A stretch of 13,489 nucleotides of DNA, from positions 1 through 13,489 of the forward strand of contig NZ_CAJMDQ010000070.1 of the NCBI RefSeq assembly GCF_905212195.1, read 5' to 3'. The notes beneath the pieces are model-generated. The model had not been told where the DNA came from, searched no databases, and saw only the letters and a list, made by a program, of their open reading frames with translations. Positions 12,215 to 13,489 of this stretch are shown piece after piece (the stretch's first letter is position 1; each line of letters opens with the position of its first letter). The DNA comes from an uncultured Anaerotignum sp. Lineage in GTDB: Bacteria; Bacillota; Clostridia; Lachnospirales; Anaerotignaceae. A program made the translations under genes and the position numbers.

Positions 12215-13489
12215 ATGGGTATTACTGCTTCTTCTTATACACTTTTTCCCGACACCATTTCCTGCGGCGGCGAGGTAGAAGGGATTCTTTCTCTCTCCGC
12301 AGGGCCGGACATCGTTTCCAATCCAGCTGACATCGTCATGGTGCTGGACTGTTCCGGCAGCATGGAGGGTGAACCTTTTGCCGCCATGAAAGCCAGTGTC
12401 AAAACATTCATCGACATCATCGACGAATCCACAGACGAAAATCAGGACGGCAATATCGGCGGCGGCAGTCAGATTGCCATCGTCAGCTTTGCCCGGACTG
12501 CCACCCAGCGGACAGGATTTTTGACAAATACGGCAGACCTGAAAACAGCTGTCAATAACCTGACCATTGACGGCGGCACCAATCACGAGGACGCTTTCAC
12601 CAAAGCATACAGCCTCTTTGATCCTGACACCACCCATCAGAAGATCATCGTCATGTTCACAGACGGTCAAAGCACTGCCGGCGGTTCCGCTGTGCCCATC
12701 ACCACATTGGCCAAAGAAAACGGCGTTATCATTTACTGCGTTGTGCTCAAAGGTCTTTTTGGCACAGATGTACCTGCCGCATCCCTTTGGGTATCCACTC
12801 CCGTCACATCCTTCCTTTCCATTGCGCCTACCCCAGCGGAACTGGAAGAAATCTTTGCCGAACTGGCGGCCAATATTTCCAATCCCGGCGCCACGGAAAT
12901 CCTCATGCAAGGGTTGGTGGCTGACGACTTTATCCTGACGGAACTGCTGCCGCCGGACAAAGGCACAGCACAACAGCTGGATGCCCATTCCTTCCGCTGG
13001 AGCATTGCAAAACTTGGGGCAACTGCCATCGAAGGGGCTTCCCTGCGCTTCCGTCTGAAGCACATTGCCACCACTTCCGGCGAAAAAGCCCCCATGAAAG
13101 AAATTTCGTATTCCGACGCGGAAAACAATGTGGTTATCTTCCCTGTCCGCAAGGTATTTACAGACTGCACTGAGGAAATCGACATCACACCCTGTCCGCC
13201 CGTAGTCACATTCACCATGGACGACTGTCAGGATTTTCTGGAGTATGATCTGGGAAATTTTATCTGGGAGAATGCTGGTCGTATCTTGGAATGCAGCCTG
13301 ACCCTGCGTCAGATCTGCCCTAACCGCTCCACTGCCTTGGCGCTGATTCTGACGGAAATCGACGACGAAGGGGAAAGCCGCCCCCGCGGTTTCCAGACAT
13401 TCACCATTCCCGCTCATCACGCCAACGGCTGCCGCGACATCCACGTGAAATCCATCCGTTTTGTTCTGCCGGAGGACAGTGACACCGCC
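12215..13489 (+). CDS. vWA-domain protein, 3' end outside the window
   Basis: An open frame of 425 codons running without a stop to the right edge. The ATG at 12215 follows a perfect AGGAGG (12199-12204) by 10 bases. Residues about 37-225 are a von Willebrand factor A domain with a complete metal-binding MIDAS: D45-x-S47-x-S49, T122 in DGGTNHEDA and D150 in MFTDGQS. Next comes a beta-sandwich-like region (about 225-320) ending SYSDAENNVVIFPVRKV, then a region with conserved cysteines (TPCPPVV, RQICPNRSTALALILTEID, GCRDI, SIRFVLPED). From memory, similar multidomain vWA proteins are common in clostridia. There is no N-terminal signal peptide, so it may be cytoplasmic, exported by another route, or spore-associated. 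Function unknown, probably metal-dependent protein binding. Confidence 0.88.
   Translation, partial: MGITASSYTLFPDTISCGGEVEGILSLSAGPDIVSNPADIVMVLDCSGSMEGEPFAAMKASVKTFIDIIDESTDENQDGNIGGGSQIAIVSFARTATQRTGFLTNTADLKTAVNNLTIDGGTNHEDAFTKAYSLFDPDTTHQKIIVMFTDGQSTAGGSAVPITTLAKENGVIIYCVVLKGLFGTDVPAASLWVSTPVTSFLSIAPTPAELEEIFAELAANISNPGATEILMQGLVADDFILTELLPPDKGTAQQLDAHSFRWSIAKLGATAIEGASLRFRLKHIATTSGEKAPMKEISYSDAENNVVIFPVRKVFTDCTEEIDITPCPPVVTFTMDDCQDFLEYDLGNFIWENAGRILECSLTLRQICPNRSTALALILTEIDDEGESRPRGFQTFTIPAHHANGCRDIHVKSIRFVLPEDSDTA

Noticed and set aside
12029..13444. 471-codon open frame on the minus strand
   Set aside because: It lies antisense to the vWA gene and overlaps the start of tspO in another frame. 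The plus-strand reading has a perfect ribosome binding site and a complete vWA MIDAS; the minus reading is Gly/Cys/Phe-rich with no recognisable domain. It is a stop-poor shadow.

Overview
The window looks like a chromosomal segment of a Gram-positive anaerobe of the class Clostridia, probably Lachnospiraceae-like. The basis is the strong AGGAGG-type ribosome binding sites, sigma-A promoters with 17-base spacers, short U-tract terminators, and the families present: DUF5711 next to CvpA, stalk-domain secreted protein, Imm-5-like protein and a cysteine-containing vWA protein. The exact taxon cannot be fixed from this sequence. I see no insertion sequence, integrase, phage gene, CRISPR array or tRNA. 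Most of it is ordinary clostridial housekeeping and envelope content.

Left part (1-4350, all minus strand). The edge carries a strong promoter and leader with the signature of an rRNA operon, firing leftwards out of the window, so a 16S gene probably starts just beyond position 1. Next comes a two-gene unit, a DUF4097-like lipoprotein followed by a DUF554 membrane protein with an ATGA overlap. A second two-gene unit, DUF5711 then CvpA, lies upstream. Each unit has its own promoter and terminator.

Middle (4350-9000). A lone glycogen synthase gene (glgA, minus) is divergent from an oligoendopeptidase F gene (pepF, plus). The pepF transcript appears to begin with a stable hairpin, and pepF uses a TTG start. 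It is followed by a secreted stalk-domain (copper amine oxidase N-like) protein, whose promoter is overlapped by a perfect 9+9 inverted repeat.

Right part (9000-13489). On the minus strand, an ECF sigma factor, a zinc-finger transmembrane anti-sigma factor and an unrecognised soluble protein form a tightly packed operon, with an ECF-type promoter (TGTAAC-N16-CGTGAA) suggesting autoregulation. Upstream lie an Imm-5-like putative immunity protein and a TspO/MBR protein. Divergent from tspO, a plus-strand gene for a vWA-domain protein runs off the right edge.

The most interesting items are the three-gene ECF operon with its orphan third member, the in-frame 12-bp tandem repeat in the lipoprotein, the helically phased A-tracts at the rRNA promoter, the structured pepF leader, and the operator-like palindrome at 7938-7961. 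I did not find a convincing wholly new multi-gene system.
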